64,000 nucleotides of DNA from JAJTFW01 sp046330075. GTDB lineage: Bacteria > Bacteroidota > Bacteroidia > AKYH767-A > OLB10. Both the position numbers and the translations under genes were made by a program. The notes beneath the pieces were generated by a model, which saw only the letters and a list, made by a program, of their open reading frames with translations, was not told the DNA's origin and did no database searches. The number at the start of each line of letters is the position of its first letter. Within the stretch, counting starts at the first letter, position 1. Shown here one piece after another: positions 64,000-64,000 of the stretch. The stretch spans positions 1 to 64,000 of the forward strand of contig JAXLTL010000014.1 in assembly GCA_046330075.1 (NCBI GenBank), read 5' to 3'.

Positions 64000-64000
64000 A

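Larger units (their letters stand above)
50146..64000. mobile_element. Prophage-like element, left part (continues beyond window)
   Basis: Tyrosine integrase, excisionase-like HTH protein, TIR cargo gene, then leftward tail genes (tape measure, fibre/tail protein) and a group II intron. The left border is put at the tRNA-like repeat by inference; the right border is not in the window. Base composition is more AT-rich than the housekeeping genes to the left. Confidence 0.65.

Overview
The window is a Bacteroidota chromosome segment (class or order not determinable from sequence alone). The indicators are numerous secreted proteins with a C-terminal type IX secretion (T9SS) sorting domain, TAnnTTTG-type -7 promoter boxes, a type III glutamine synthetase, a futalosine-route menaquinone gene, a TonB receptor with a carboxypeptidase-like N-domain and Bacteroidota-type integrase and phage tail genes. 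No rRNA and no intact tRNA gene is present.

Layout. 1-12.4 kb is mostly housekeeping: a T9SS protein end, a DUF2723 membrane glycosyltransferase overlapping an aminopeptidase-like HExxH protein, a response-regulator receiver domain fused to a glutamate dehydrogenase, phosphatidylserine decarboxylase, a VWA protein, futalosine hydrolase, queD-folE, fabD and purB. A 0.75-kb block of 8-bp arrays and palindromic repeats separates fabD from purB. 12.5-29.1 kb carries T9SS cell-surface proteins: three paralogues with near-identical tails, two tandem Ig-like proteins and one SBBP-propeller protein. Mixed in are a LutA-like Fe-S protein, a UMF1-family transporter, a PKD lipoprotein, aconitase and TlyA. 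29.1-35.5 kb has a dienelactone hydrolase, an EVE protein, a TonB-dependent receptor and two polytopic membrane proteins.

35.6-42.4 kb is a nitric-oxide reductase locus (UPF0306 flavoprotein-like gene, NsrR-like Rrf2 regulator, norC, norB, norQ, norD) that looks damaged. An IS3-family element separates the Rrf2 gene from its promoter and operator, norC has an in-frame stop and norD a frameshift. A shared palindromic operator (GTGGAC-T6-RTCC) lies before both the regulator and norC. 42.5-49.5 kb holds glnN, a four-helix-bundle (IVP/Avd-like) gene bracketed by inverted 8-bp repeat arrays, a Kup potassium transporter and a kelch-type T9SS protein.

49.6-64 kb is a mobile region. Three tandem copies of a tRNA-Met 3'-half plus hairpin, one linked to a small GIY-YIG nuclease gene, precede a tyrosine integrase, an excisionase-like HTH protein and a TIR-domain protein. 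A leftward set of phage tail genes follows (tape measure, fibre). A group II intron interrupts the tail/fibre gene; removing it joins the two exons in frame. The prophage continues past the right edge.
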